DNA from: Streptomyces candidus
GTDB taxonomy: Bacteria; Actinomycetota; Actinomycetes; Streptomycetales; Streptomycetaceae
Reading direction: 5' to 3'
Length of the DNA: 54,217 nt
Assembly: GCF_014207445.1 (NCBI RefSeq)
Contig: NZ_JACHEM010000020.1
Span: 1 to 54,217 of the forward strand
The notes under the pieces are model-generated. The model was not told the DNA's origin and searched no databases. It worked only from the letters and a program-made list of their open reading frames with translations. How positions within the stretch are numbered: position 1 is the stretch's first letter; each line of letters begins with the position of its first letter. Below, piece after piece: positions 8,179 through 16,219 of this stretch. The position numbers were made by a program, and so were the translations under genes.

Positions 8179-10473
8179 GTGCAAGGCTCCACCGTGGCCG
8201 ACAACCACACCCCGTCCGCCTCCGCCTTTCCGGGCGGGTCCGCATACCCCGACCTGACCGCCCTCCTCGCCCACCGCGCCGACCTGACCCCCGACGCACT
8301 GGCACTGATCGAGGGCGACACACTCCTGACCTACAGCCAACTCGTCGCTTCCGCACGCGACTTGGCGGCGCACTTGGCAACGCGGGGGGTGCGTCCCGGC
8401 GACCCCGTCGCTCTGCTCGTACGGCGCTCCGCCCGCGCCGTGGTCGCACAGATCGCCCTGTGGCGGGCGGGCGCGGTGTGCGTGCCGCTCGACCCGGCGC
8501 ATCCCCGGGTGCGCACCGAGGCCATGATCGACGATTCCGGCGCGGTGCTGACGGTCGGCGACAGCGACCTCTTGGAGTCGGCCGGGGTCGACGGCCCGCG
8601 TCTGGCGCTGGACGCCGGGATCCCGGCGTACGACGGTGCGGAGCCGCTCCCCGGGCCGGGCGAGGACGCCACGGCGTTCATCATGTTCACCTCCGGGTCG
8701 ACCGGGCGGCCCAAGGGCGTGGCGGTACGGCACCGTGCCGTGGCCGCGCTGGTCATGGACCCGGCGTACGTGACGGTCACCCCCCGGGACCGGGTGCTGC
8801 TGCACTCCCCCGCGACGTTCGACGCGTCGACGTTCGAGGTGTGGGTGGCCCTGGCGAACGGTGCCGCCGTCGTCGTCTGCCCCGCCGACCGGCCGTCCTT
8901 CGAGGACCTGGCGCGGGAGGTGGAACGGCACGGGGCGACCGTCGCCTTCTTCACCACGGCGCTCTTCCACCAGCTCGCCGCCCGCCGTTCCCGCGTCTTC
9001 TCACTGCTGCGTTCCGTGGTGGTCGGCGGCGAGACGCTGTCCGCGCTGCACGCCCGTTCGGTGCTGCGGGACTTCCCCTGGCTCGAACTGGTCAACGGGT
9101 ACGGGCCGACCGAGACGACGACCTTCGCCACCGCCCACCGGGTCACCGCCCAGGACGGCGAGGGCCCGATGCCCATCGGCCGGCCGATCGCCGGGGCCAC
9201 CGCACACGTCCTGGACGAGGACGGCCGGCCGGTCGCGGCCGGGGAGCACGGCGGCGACCACGCGCCGCGCGGGGAACTCTGGGTCGGCGGGAGCCGGCTC
9301 GCCCGGGGCTACGTCGGACAGCCGGAGCTGACGGCCGAGCGCTTCGTCACCCACCCGACGCTGGGCCTCCTCTACCGCACCGGCGACCTCGCCTCGGTCC
9401 GTCCCGACGGGACCCTCGACTTCCACGGGCGCACCGACGACCAGGTGAAGGTACGCGGCCACCGCATCGAACCGGGCGAGATCGAGCACGTACTGCGCCA
9501 ACAGCCGGAGGTGGACGACGCGGCGGTGACGGTACGCCGCCCGGCCCCCGACGACGCACGGCTGGCCGCGTTCGTCGTACCGGCACGGGGAACGGCGCCC
9601 TCCCCGCGGTCCCTGCGCGCCCGCCTGACCGCGACCCTGCCCGCCCACCTGGTCCCCGACGAGCTGACGGTCCTCGACCGCCTGCCGCTGACCCCTACCG
9701 GCAAGGTGGACCGGGCAGCACTGGCGGACCTCGACCGGCGGCCGGGGGCGGGGACGGTACCCGGCTCGGGGACGGAGGGGCCCGGAGGCGACACCGGTAC
9801 GGGCACCGGCACCGAGGCTGGGTCCTCGCCCGGCCCGGCCGTCGCGCCCACGCTCGGGGCGTCCGGGCCGGGTACGCCTGCGCATGCCTCGCCCCAGCGG
9901 ACCGGCGTCGCGCACGCATCCGGGACCCATCCGGGGGGCGGGGCCCCGAGCGGCGCCGTCACCGCGGCGGGTACGGACCCCACGGCGCACTCCGCAGCCA
10001 GAGCACGCGCCGGGACCGGAGCGCCCGCCGCCACCGCACCCGGCCCCGCGGCCACCGCTCCCCCGGCCGTGGAACCGGTTCCCGAACTCGCCGCGTCCCC
10101 GCACGCGCCCCCCTCCCGGGACGAATCCGTGCAGGGTGCGTCACCGCTGACTCCTCTCCAGCAGGCCGTGGCCGAGGTGTGGGCGCGTTCGCTGGGCTGC
10201 GAAGTGACGTCGCCCGACGACGACTTCCTCGCCCTGGGCGGCCATTCCCTTCTCGCCCTCGTCGTCACCGACGACCTCCGGGAGGACCTCGGCGTCGAGC
10301 TGTCCCTCGCCGACTTCTTCGCCTCGCCGACGGTCGCCGGGCACGCCGCACTCGTCGAACGGGCCCTGCTGGCGGCCCACACCGACCTGCACCCCCTGCC
10401 CGGCGCACACCCCCTGCCGGACGCCCGCACCCTCCCGAACCCCGACGCGCCGGAGCACCCCGATGTCCCCTGA
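8179..10473 (+). CDS. NRPS didomain protein, A-long linker-PCP
   Basis: A 764-aa A-PCP protein. The chosen GTG at 8179 has GGAAGGA eight bases upstream; an in-frame GTG at 8116 is possible. Core motifs: A3 TSGSTGRPKG near 172, A5 GYGPTETT near 308, A7 YRTGDLA near 400, A8 KVRGHRIEPGE near 425, A10 PTGKVDRAAL near 507 and carrier GGHSLLA near 687. Between A10 and PCP, about residues 523-650, lies a roughly 130-residue Gly/Thr/Pro/Ala-rich stretch that should be unstructured; a normal linker is 10-30 residues. My manual code, D-A-F-F-V-G-G-T-F-K, resembles branched-aliphatic (Val/Ile) domains. There is no C domain. Its end overlaps the next gene by 11 nt, which implies translational coupling. 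Confidence 0.88.
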   Translation: MQGSTVADNHTPSASAFPGGSAYPDLTALLAHRADLTPDALALIEGDTLLTYSQLVASARDLAAHLATRGVRPGDPVALLVRRSARAVVAQIALWRAGAVCVPLDPAHPRVRTEAMIDDSGAVLTVGDSDLLESAGVDGPRLALDAGIPAYDGAEPLPGPGEDATAFIMFTSGSTGRPKGVAVRHRAVAALVMDPAYVTVTPRDRVLLHSPATFDASTFEVWVALANGAAVVVCPADRPSFEDLAREVERHGATVAFFTTALFHQLAARRSRVFSLLRSVVVGGETLSALHARSVLRDFPWLELVNGYGPTETTTFATAHRVTAQDGEGPMPIGRPIAGATAHVLDEDGRPVAAGEHGGDHAPRGELWVGGSRLARGYVGQPELTAERFVTHPTLGLLYRTGDLASVRPDGTLDFHGRTDDQVKVRGHRIEPGEIEHVLRQQPEVDDAAVTVRRPAPDDARLAAFVVPARGTAPSPRSLRARLTATLPAHLVPDELTVLDRLPLTPTGKVDRAALADLDRRPGAGTVPGSGTEGPGGDTGTGTGTEAGSSPGPAVAPTLGASGPGTPAHASPQRTGVAHASGTHPGGGAPSGAVTAAGTDPTAHSAARARAGTGAPAATAPGPAATAPPAVEPVPELAASPHAPPSRDESVQGASPLTPLQQAVAEVWARSLGCEVTSPDDDFLALGGHSLLALVVTDDLREDLGVELSLADFFASPTVAGHAALVERALLAAHTDLHPLPGAHPLPDARTLPNPDAPEHPDVP

Positions 10474-13400
10474 CACCCCCGCCGCCCTCCAACAGGAACT
10501 CCTGCGCCGGGCCCGTTCCCGCACCGCGCCCCGGCCCGCCGAACCGAACCCCGCGAGCACCGGCCCGGGCTCGGGTTCGGCCTCCGGCTCCGGCGTCGGT
10601 TCCGGCACCGGCCGTGCGCCGCTCTCGCACGCCCAGCGCCGCATGTGGCTGATGGACCGGCTCGGTCATCGCGACGGGGCCTACAGCGTGCCCTTCGCCA
10701 CGCGCCTGACCGGGCCGCTCGACCTGGACGCGCTCGGCGAGGCCCTCACCGCTCTCGTCACCCGTCATACGATCCTGCGCACCCGGTACGGCGTGCACGA
10801 CGACGTGCCGTACCAGGAGACGCTCCCCGCGCCGGCCACGTACCCCGTGCGCGTGGTCGACACCGACACCGACGGGGGGCCCGGCTACGACGAGCTGCTG
10901 ACCGCCGAGGCCCGGCTCCCGTTCGACCTCTCGGCCGGCACGTTGCCCCGGGCGCTGGTGCTGCGGCACGGCCCCGAGGACCACACCGTTCACCTGACTC
11001 TCCATCACATCTCGGTAGACGGGCACTCATTGGTCACCGTCGCCGACGAGCTCGGAAGTCTGTACGCGCATGCCACCGGGGTCTCCGTACCGCCCCTGCC
11101 TGCCGCACCGCCGCAGTACGCGGACCACGCCCGGCGCGAGCACGCGGCGTCCGGCCGGCTCGCCGGCAGTCTCGACCACTGGGCCCGCCGGCTGGCCGGG
11201 GCCGTCCCGCCGGCCCTGCCCCGCCCCGCGACCCCGCCGTCCGACCTGCCGGACCGGCCCGCAGTCACCCACGTCGAGCCTCTGGGTCCCGAAGTGCCCG
11301 GGCGGTTGCGCGAGTTCGGGCGCACGAGGCGGGCCACGCTCTTCACGGTGCAGCTCGCCGCCGCGTTCGCCGCACTGCACCGGCTGACCGGCGCCGACGA
11401 CCTGGTGATCGGCTGCGCGGCCGGACATCGCGAGGGCCGGGAGGCGGCCGGGCTGGTGGGTCTGTGCGTCAACACTCTCGCGGTACGGGTGGACGTGTCC
11501 GGCGACCCCGGGTTCGGCGAACTGGTGGAGCGGGTACGGGATGCGCTGCTGGAGGCACAGCAGCACCGGCAGGTGCCGTACGACCTCGTCATGGAACGGC
11601 TCGGCGCGGCAGCACGCGGCGCGGACGGGTCCGCGCTGGTACGGGTGACCTCCGACGTACTGGGCGAACCGACGGCGTTGCGACTGCCCGGCCTTCGGGC
11701 GGAAGCGGTCGAAGTGGTGCTGTGCGAGGCCAAGTTCGACCTCTCCTTCGCTCTGGTGGCGGCGGGCGAACCGGCGGGTCTGGTCCAGTACGGGCGGGCG
11801 GCGCTCGACGACGGGACGGGGCAGGCGCTGGGCCGCTCCTTCGCTGAGCTGCTGACCGCCGTGGCCGACGATCCCGCCCGGCGCCTCTCGGAGCTGCCAG
11901 GCCCCGCGGGAAGCGAGCAGGCCACCGCGCACCCCGCCCCGGCCGCGCTCCCAGACCCCGCCACGCCCCCCGGCACCGCCGCACACCCCGTCCCCGCCGC
12001 ACACCCCGCCCAGGCCGCGCTCCGAGCCCTCCCGCACGTGGCCGACGCCGTCGTCGTCGACCCGCCGGGCGGGCCGCTCCTCGCGTACGCCGTGCTCCGG
12101 GAGTGGAGCGGCCCCACCCCCGCCCAGTTGCGTGCCGCCCTGCGCGGCGTTCTGGACCGGGACCAGCTGCCCCTCGCGGTGACGCTCGTCGACGCACTGC
12201 CGCGCACGGCGGACGGCTCGCCCGACCTGACCCGCCTCCCCGGCGTACCAGCGACGGCTGCCACGCCCGCACCCGCGCCCGCACCCGCTGCTGCCCGCAG
12301 CCCGCACGCCGCAGCCGTGACGGCCGCGTTCGCTCACGTGCTCGGCCGACGGCCCGCGGCGGGCGACGACTTCTTCGCGCTCGGCGGGCACTCCCTCACC
12401 GCCGTCCAGCTCGCCGAGCGGCTGCGGACCGGCCTCGAACTCCCCCTGACCGGGCTCGACATCATGGAGGCCCGCACCCCGCACGCCCTGGCCGCGCTCC
12501 TCGACGACCGGGCGCAGGCCCGTACGGCAGCGCGCAGAGCGGCGGCGGCCACGGCAGCGGCCGGACGGTCCACCAAGCGGCGCACCGTAGCGCCCGGCAC
12601 GGTCCTGGTGACCGGGGGGACCGGCGGTGTCGGTGCCTTCGTCCTGCGGGAACTGGCCGCTCGTGGCACGCCGGTCCGCGCACTCGCCCGCCCGGAGTCG
12701 GCCCACCTGGTCGCCGGTGAGGGGGTCGAGGTGGTCGAGGGCGACCTGGGCGACCCGGACGGTCTGCGACGGGCGGTCGCCGGAGTGGACGCGGTGATCC
12801 ACGCGGCCTGCACCTTCACCCGTCCCGAGGTGGACGTGGCGGCCATGCGCGCCATGGCCGAGGCCTGGAACAGGGGCCCCTTCGTCTTCGTCAGCAGCGT
12901 CGACGCGTACGGGCACCCGGCGGACGGTTGGGTGGCGGAGGAGAGCCCGTCCCGGCAGCCGCTGAGCCCGTACGGTCAGGCGAAGGCCGACTGCGAGGCC
13001 GTCCTGCTGCGGGCCGCGGGCACCGGGGGCAGGGGCGGCGCGAGCGCGGTCCGGTCCCCTCTGGTGTGGGGTGCGCACGACCGACTGCGCGACCAACTCC
13101 GTTGGGGGGCCATCGGGCTGCTGTACCAGGCCGCCCGCTCCCACGCCCCGATCACCCTCCCCGCCCCCGGCGCGGGCGGCCATGAGTGGTACGGCGCTCC
13201 CTGGGTGCACGCGGCGGCGCTCGCCCGCGCGGTGACGGCGTGTCTCGACGCCCCGGTGCACGGCGTGGCCAACGCGGTGAGCGGGCACGTCGGCTGGCCG
13301 GAGCTCACGGACGAGCTGCGGACCCTGCTGGGCAGCGACAGCCCCGTACGGTACGACGCGCAGGTCCACCCGGACCTCGACCACCGGTGGCACTACCGTG

Positions 13401-13489
13401 CGGACCGGCTGGCTCCGGCCCTGCGCCCGGGGCCGGGCGAGGACCTCCGTACGGTACTGGCGGAGATGGTCACCCCCGGGGCGTCCTGA
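10463..13489 (+). CDS. Terminal NRPS protein, C-(relic A lid)-PCP-SDR/reductase-like
   Basis: A 1008-aa protein starting inside the previous gene (11-nt overlap). Condensation domain: about residues 50-480, with HHISVDG near 181-187. Then comes a Pro/Ala linker and a segment at about 516-600 that keeps the outline of an A-domain C-terminal lid (ALRALPHVADAVVV, then LPRTADGSPDL in place of the A10 motif with its Lys), without any A core. The carrier domain has GGHSLTA near 642. The last 300 residues are an extended SDR / NAD-epimerase fold with TGGTGGVG near 716-723 for NAD(P) binding, FVSSVDAYG, and YGQAK near 837 as the YxxxK catalytic pair. It is probably the release or tailoring step, perhaps reductive, replacing a thioesterase. 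The C and PCP calls are firm; the chemistry of the last domain is inference. Confidence 0.85.
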   Translation: MSPDTPAALQQELLRRARSRTAPRPAEPNPASTGPGSGSASGSGVGSGTGRAPLSHAQRRMWLMDRLGHRDGAYSVPFATRLTGPLDLDALGEALTALVTRHTILRTRYGVHDDVPYQETLPAPATYPVRVVDTDTDGGPGYDELLTAEARLPFDLSAGTLPRALVLRHGPEDHTVHLTLHHISVDGHSLVTVADELGSLYAHATGVSVPPLPAAPPQYADHARREHAASGRLAGSLDHWARRLAGAVPPALPRPATPPSDLPDRPAVTHVEPLGPEVPGRLREFGRTRRATLFTVQLAAAFAALHRLTGADDLVIGCAAGHREGREAAGLVGLCVNTLAVRVDVSGDPGFGELVERVRDALLEAQQHRQVPYDLVMERLGAAARGADGSALVRVTSDVLGEPTALRLPGLRAEAVEVVLCEAKFDLSFALVAAGEPAGLVQYGRAALDDGTGQALGRSFAELLTAVADDPARRLSELPGPAGSEQATAHPAPAALPDPATPPGTAAHPVPAAHPAQAALRALPHVADAVVVDPPGGPLLAYAVLREWSGPTPAQLRAALRGVLDRDQLPLAVTLVDALPRTADGSPDLTRLPGVPATAATPAPAPAPAAARSPHAAAVTAAFAHVLGRRPAAGDDFFALGGHSLTAVQLAERLRTGLELPLTGLDIMEARTPHALAALLDDRAQARTAARRAAAATAAAGRSTKRRTVAPGTVLVTGGTGGVGAFVLRELAARGTPVRALARPESAHLVAGEGVEVVEGDLGDPDGLRRAVAGVDAVIHAACTFTRPEVDVAAMRAMAEAWNRGPFVFVSSVDAYGHPADGWVAEESPSRQPLSPYGQAKADCEAVLLRAAGTGGRGGASAVRSPLVWGAHDRLRDQLRWGAIGLLYQAARSHAPITLPAPGAGGHEWYGAPWVHAAALARAVTACLDAPVHGVANAVSGHVGWPELTDELRTLLGSDSPVRYDAQVHPDLDHRWHYRADRLAPALRPGPGEDLRTVLAEMVTPGAS

Positions 13490-13521
13490 CCGTTCGGCCC
13501 CGCTCCCGTGCCCGGCCCCCG

Positions 13522-13559
13522 CTCGTCACCGGTCCCGGGCCTCGTCACCGGTCCCGGGC
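13522..13559. repeat. Exact tandem 19-bp duplication after the NRPS operon
   Basis: CTCGTCACCGGTCCCGGGC occurs twice back to back (13522-13540 and 13541-13559), directly followed by the operon-end hairpin. It is non-coding. It may be slippage, or it may add a second small hairpin through the CCCGGG and ACCGGT palindromes in each unit. Confidence 0.85.
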
Positions 13560-13597
13560 CCCGGCGGCGCGCAGCCTCGGCGGGCGCGCCGCCGGGG
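13559..13597. terminator. Bidirectional hairpin between the NRPS operon and the GNAT gene
   Basis: A perfect 14-bp stem (CCCCGGCGGCGCGC pairing with GCGCGCCGCCGGGG) with an 11-nt loop sits between two convergent genes. There is no T tract, which is usual in Streptomyces. It is well placed to stop both transcripts. Confidence 0.75.
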
Positions 13598-13604
13598 CGG
13601 CCGC

Positions 13605-14117
13605 TCACTGGGCGCCCAGGGTCATCCACTGCTCGGGCTTCGTCAACGGGGCGAAGCCCGCCCGGGCGTAGACCGCGTGCGCGTCCGCGGTGGCCAGCAG
13701 GATGCGCCGCAGGCCGTAGGGGGCGAGGTGGTCGCGTACCGCGGCGACGAGCGCGGTCCCCAGCCCCTTGCCGCGCGCTTCCGGGGCGATGTACACGTCG
13801 CACAGCCAGGCGAAGTCGGCCCAGTCGGTCACCACCCGGGCATACCCGACCTGCTTGCCGCAGTCCTGTGCGTAGACACCGAAGTTGAGGGAGTTCGAGA
13901 TCGCCCGGTCCTGCTTCTCCCGGGAACGGCCGCGGGCCCAGTACGCGTCCTGCGACAGCCATCGGTGGATCAGAGCGGGGTCGAGCCGGTCGGCATCGGC
14001 GGACAGCTCGTAACCGGCGGGGAACGCGTCACCGCCGGACGGTTCGCGCGCGGCGGGGAGTGCGTGGCCCGCGGAGGGGCCGGGGCGTTCGTGACCGGTG
14101 GGAAGTTCGGAGGACAT
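13605..14117 (-). CDS. GNAT family N-acetyltransferase
   Basis: A 170-aa acyl-CoA-dependent acetyltransferase of the GCN5 superfamily. The acetyl-CoA pyrophosphate-binding signature RGKGLGTALV (Q/RxxGxG/A) is present, preceded by the strand WLCDVYIAPEA and followed by a motif-B-like VYARAGFAPL. The first 45 residues are low-complexity and vary in such proteins; the conserved domain starts at YELSADADRLDPALIHRWLS. The ATG at 14117 is followed by MSSELPTGH. The substrate cannot be told from sequence. It converges on the NRPS operon and has no obvious role in it. Confidence 0.85.
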   Translation of the reverse strand: MSSELPTGHERPGPSAGHALPAAREPSGGDAFPAGYELSADADRLDPALIHRWLSQDAYWARGRSREKQDRAISNSLNFGVYAQDCGKQVGYARVVTDWADFAWLCDVYIAPEARGKGLGTALVAAVRDHLAPYGLRRILLATADAHAVYARAGFAPLTKPEQWMTLGAQ

Positions 14118-14291
14118 GGCGGTATCCAAGCAGCCCCCGCCCCGCACCACCGCTGACTTTCGGCGGCCGGACGCCCGGGGGCCGCTCCGGCCGAAGGGCG
14201 CGGGACACCCGTAACCCGTCCGCCCACCGCGCGTACCGCATACGGCCCAGTTCCACGCGCCCCGGCAACCTCCGGTGGATTGACTGGCGCA

Positions 14292-15488
14292 ATGGACACC
14301 GAGCTCACCGAGCAGAAGCCCTCCGCCGCCGCTTACCGCAACCTCTTCGTGGCGACGATCGGGTTCACGCTCACCTTCTGGGCGTGGGACCTGATCGCAC
14401 CGCTGGCCGTCGACTACAAGGAGCGCCTCGGCCTCAGCTCGTTCCAGCAGTCGCTGCTCGTCGCCGTGCCGGTGCTGGTGGGGTCGGTGGGGCGGATTCC
14501 GGCGGGTGCGCTCACCGACAGGTACGGCGCGAAGCTGATGTTCCCGCTGGTGTCCGCGCTGACCATCGTCCCGGTGCTGCTGCTGATCCCCGCGCGGAAC
14601 AGTTACGTGCTGATGCTGCTGGTCGCCTTCCTGCTGGGTCTGGGCGGCACGACGTTCGCGATCGGTGTGCCGCTGGTGAACTCCTGGTTCCCGCCGTCCC
14701 GGCGCGGCTTCGCCCTCGGCGTGTTCGGCATGGGCATGGGCGGAGTCGCGCTGTCCGGGTACTTCACCCCGCGGATCGCCGGGCATGGGGAGAACCTCCC
14801 CTTCGTGGTGGTCGCCGTCGCACTGGCGCTCTACGCGGCGCTGGCCGCCGTCCTCATCACGGACGCGCCCGGCCGGACCGTGCCCACGGCGTCGCTGGGT
14901 TCCCGGCTGGGGCAGGCCGGCCGGCTGCGGGTGACGTGGGAGCTGTCCGCGCTGTACGCGATCGGGTTCGGCGGGGTCGTCGCGTTCGGCGTGTACCTGC
15001 CGACGTACCTGAAGACCTGGTACGAGCTGTCGCCGACCGACGCCGGAACCAAGGCGGCGGGTTTCGCCCTGGTCACGGTCGTGTTCCGGCCGCTCGGCGG
15101 CAGGCTTTCGGACCGGTTCCACCCGGCCGTGGTGACCGGCGTGGCTCTGGCGGCGGTGGCCGTCTTCGCGGTGGTCCAGGCCTTCGACCCGGTGCTCGGC
15201 CCGCTCGGCACGATCGCCCTGCTCGGCATGGCGGCCGGGCTCGGCGCGGCCGGCGGCAGCGTGTTCGCCCTGGTGTCCCGCGCCACCCCGCAGAGCCAGG
15301 TGGGCAGCGTCACCGGAATCGTCGGCGCGGTGGGAGGCCTCGGCGGATTCCTGCCGCCGCTGCTGATGGGCGCGATCTACAGCGCCAAGGACTCGTACTC
15401 GATCGGCTTCATGCTGCTGTCCGACCTGGCACTGGCCGGTTGTGTGTACGCGCTCGTACGGATGCGGGCACGGAGCACAGCCCCGTGA
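14292..15488 (+). CDS. NarK-family MFS transporter (nitrate/nitrite porter type)
   Basis: A 398-aa membrane protein of the NNP (nitrate/nitrite porter) family with about 12 hydrophobic segments. Family marks are GRIPAGALTDRYGAK between TM2 and TM3 and the glycine-rich nitrate-signature-like segment near residue 330 (VTGIVGAVGGLGGFLPP), preceded by ALVSRATPQSQVG. The ATG at 14292 gives MDTELTEQK. It likely imports or exports nitrate/nitrite across the cytoplasmic membrane, but no nitrate reductase gene is nearby, so the substrate is by family only. The 174-nt gap to the divergent GNAT gene should hold its promoter. Confidence 0.82.
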   Translation: MDTELTEQKPSAAAYRNLFVATIGFTLTFWAWDLIAPLAVDYKERLGLSSFQQSLLVAVPVLVGSVGRIPAGALTDRYGAKLMFPLVSALTIVPVLLLIPARNSYVLMLLVAFLLGLGGTTFAIGVPLVNSWFPPSRRGFALGVFGMGMGGVALSGYFTPRIAGHGENLPFVVVAVALALYAALAAVLITDAPGRTVPTASLGSRLGQAGRLRVTWELSALYAIGFGGVVAFGVYLPTYLKTWYELSPTDAGTKAAGFALVTVVFRPLGGRLSDRFHPAVVTGVALAAVAVFAVVQAFDPVLGPLGTIALLGMAAGLGAAGGSVFALVSRATPQSQVGSVTGIVGAVGGLGGFLPPLLMGAIYSAKDSYSIGFMLLSDLALAGCVYALVRMRARSTAP

Positions 15489-16164
15489 CCACTCGGCTGG
15501 TGACGGAGAGCAACAAGCCGGCCGACGGCGGCCAGGTCTACAACGTGGGCGTGGCGGGCGTCGGCTCCCGCGTCGCGCCGCCCGTCGGCTCGGACCACCT
15601 CACGACCGGCGTCGCCGTCACCGTCGCCGCGGGCCGGCGCCCGTACCTCTGGAGGGCGAGGTGAGGATCGTGAAGCAGGACGCCGCGAGTGGCGCACGCC
15701 TGTCCGGAGCAGTCTTCCAGCTGTGGCGCGAGAGCAACGGCGTGCCCGGCCTCCAGACCGGCGGCACGACCCCCGACAGCCGTCAGGGCCAGCAGTGCAC
15801 CACCGACACCACGGGGACCTGCCGCAGGACGGCCCCGGTCGGCTCCGCCTTCTACTGGCAGGAGACCGAGGCCCCGGCGGGCTACGACTCGCCCTCCCCG
15901 GCCGTGTTCGGTCCCGTCGTCCTGTCCGAGGCGCTCCGCCTCCAGGGCGTCACCACGGTCGCCCGCAACAAGAAGACGGTGGTCCCCGAGGTCACCGGAA
16001 AACTCCAGGTGCGCAAGGTCGACGCCCGTACCGGGCAGGGACTTGCCCGTGCCGTCGTCGAACTGTGGCGGGAGAGCGGACGCCGGCCGGGCCTGCAGAC
16101 CTCCGGCCCCGACCGCGACCGGCAGATCGGCTCCGGCTGCGCCACCGACGCGCAGGGCCGCTGA
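15485..16164 (+). pseudogene. Remnant of a SpaA/prealbumin-like repeat surface protein
   Basis: From a GTG at 15661 (ribosome site GGAGGGCGAG) one frame encodes 167 aa with two copies of a prealbumin/SpaA-like beta-sandwich. The first is complete (VRIVKQDAASGARLSGAVFQLW through WQETEAPAGYDSP); the second (LQVRKVDARTGQGLARAVVELW) stops at DAQGR where the first copy continues for about 40 residues. There is no signal peptide and no C-terminal sorting signal. Upstream, a different frame (GTG at 15485, overlapping the NarK stop) encodes SNKPADGGQVYNVG and TTGVAVTVAAG and ends at 15664, which suggests a frameshift or deletion near 15650. I read this as the decayed middle of a larger surface adhesin-like gene. 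A short functional protein from 15661 is possible. Confidence 0.6.
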
Positions 16165-16171
16165 CCGCGGC

Positions 16172-16205
16172 GGACGGCTCCGGGGCACGCGCGCCGGAGC
16201 CGTCC
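16172..16205. terminator. Hairpin after the SpaA-like remnant
   Basis: A 12-bp perfect stem (GGACGGCTCCGG pairing with CCGGAGCCGTCC) with a 10-nt loop lies between the remnant and the convergent epimerase gene. Confidence 0.7.
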
Positions 16206-16219
16206 CCGGCACGGCCGGC

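Noticed and set aside
12595..13489. The SDR-like end of the last NRPS protein as a separate gene
   Set aside because: There is no stop or good internal start between the carrier domain and the SDR; the reading frame is continuous with a short linker.
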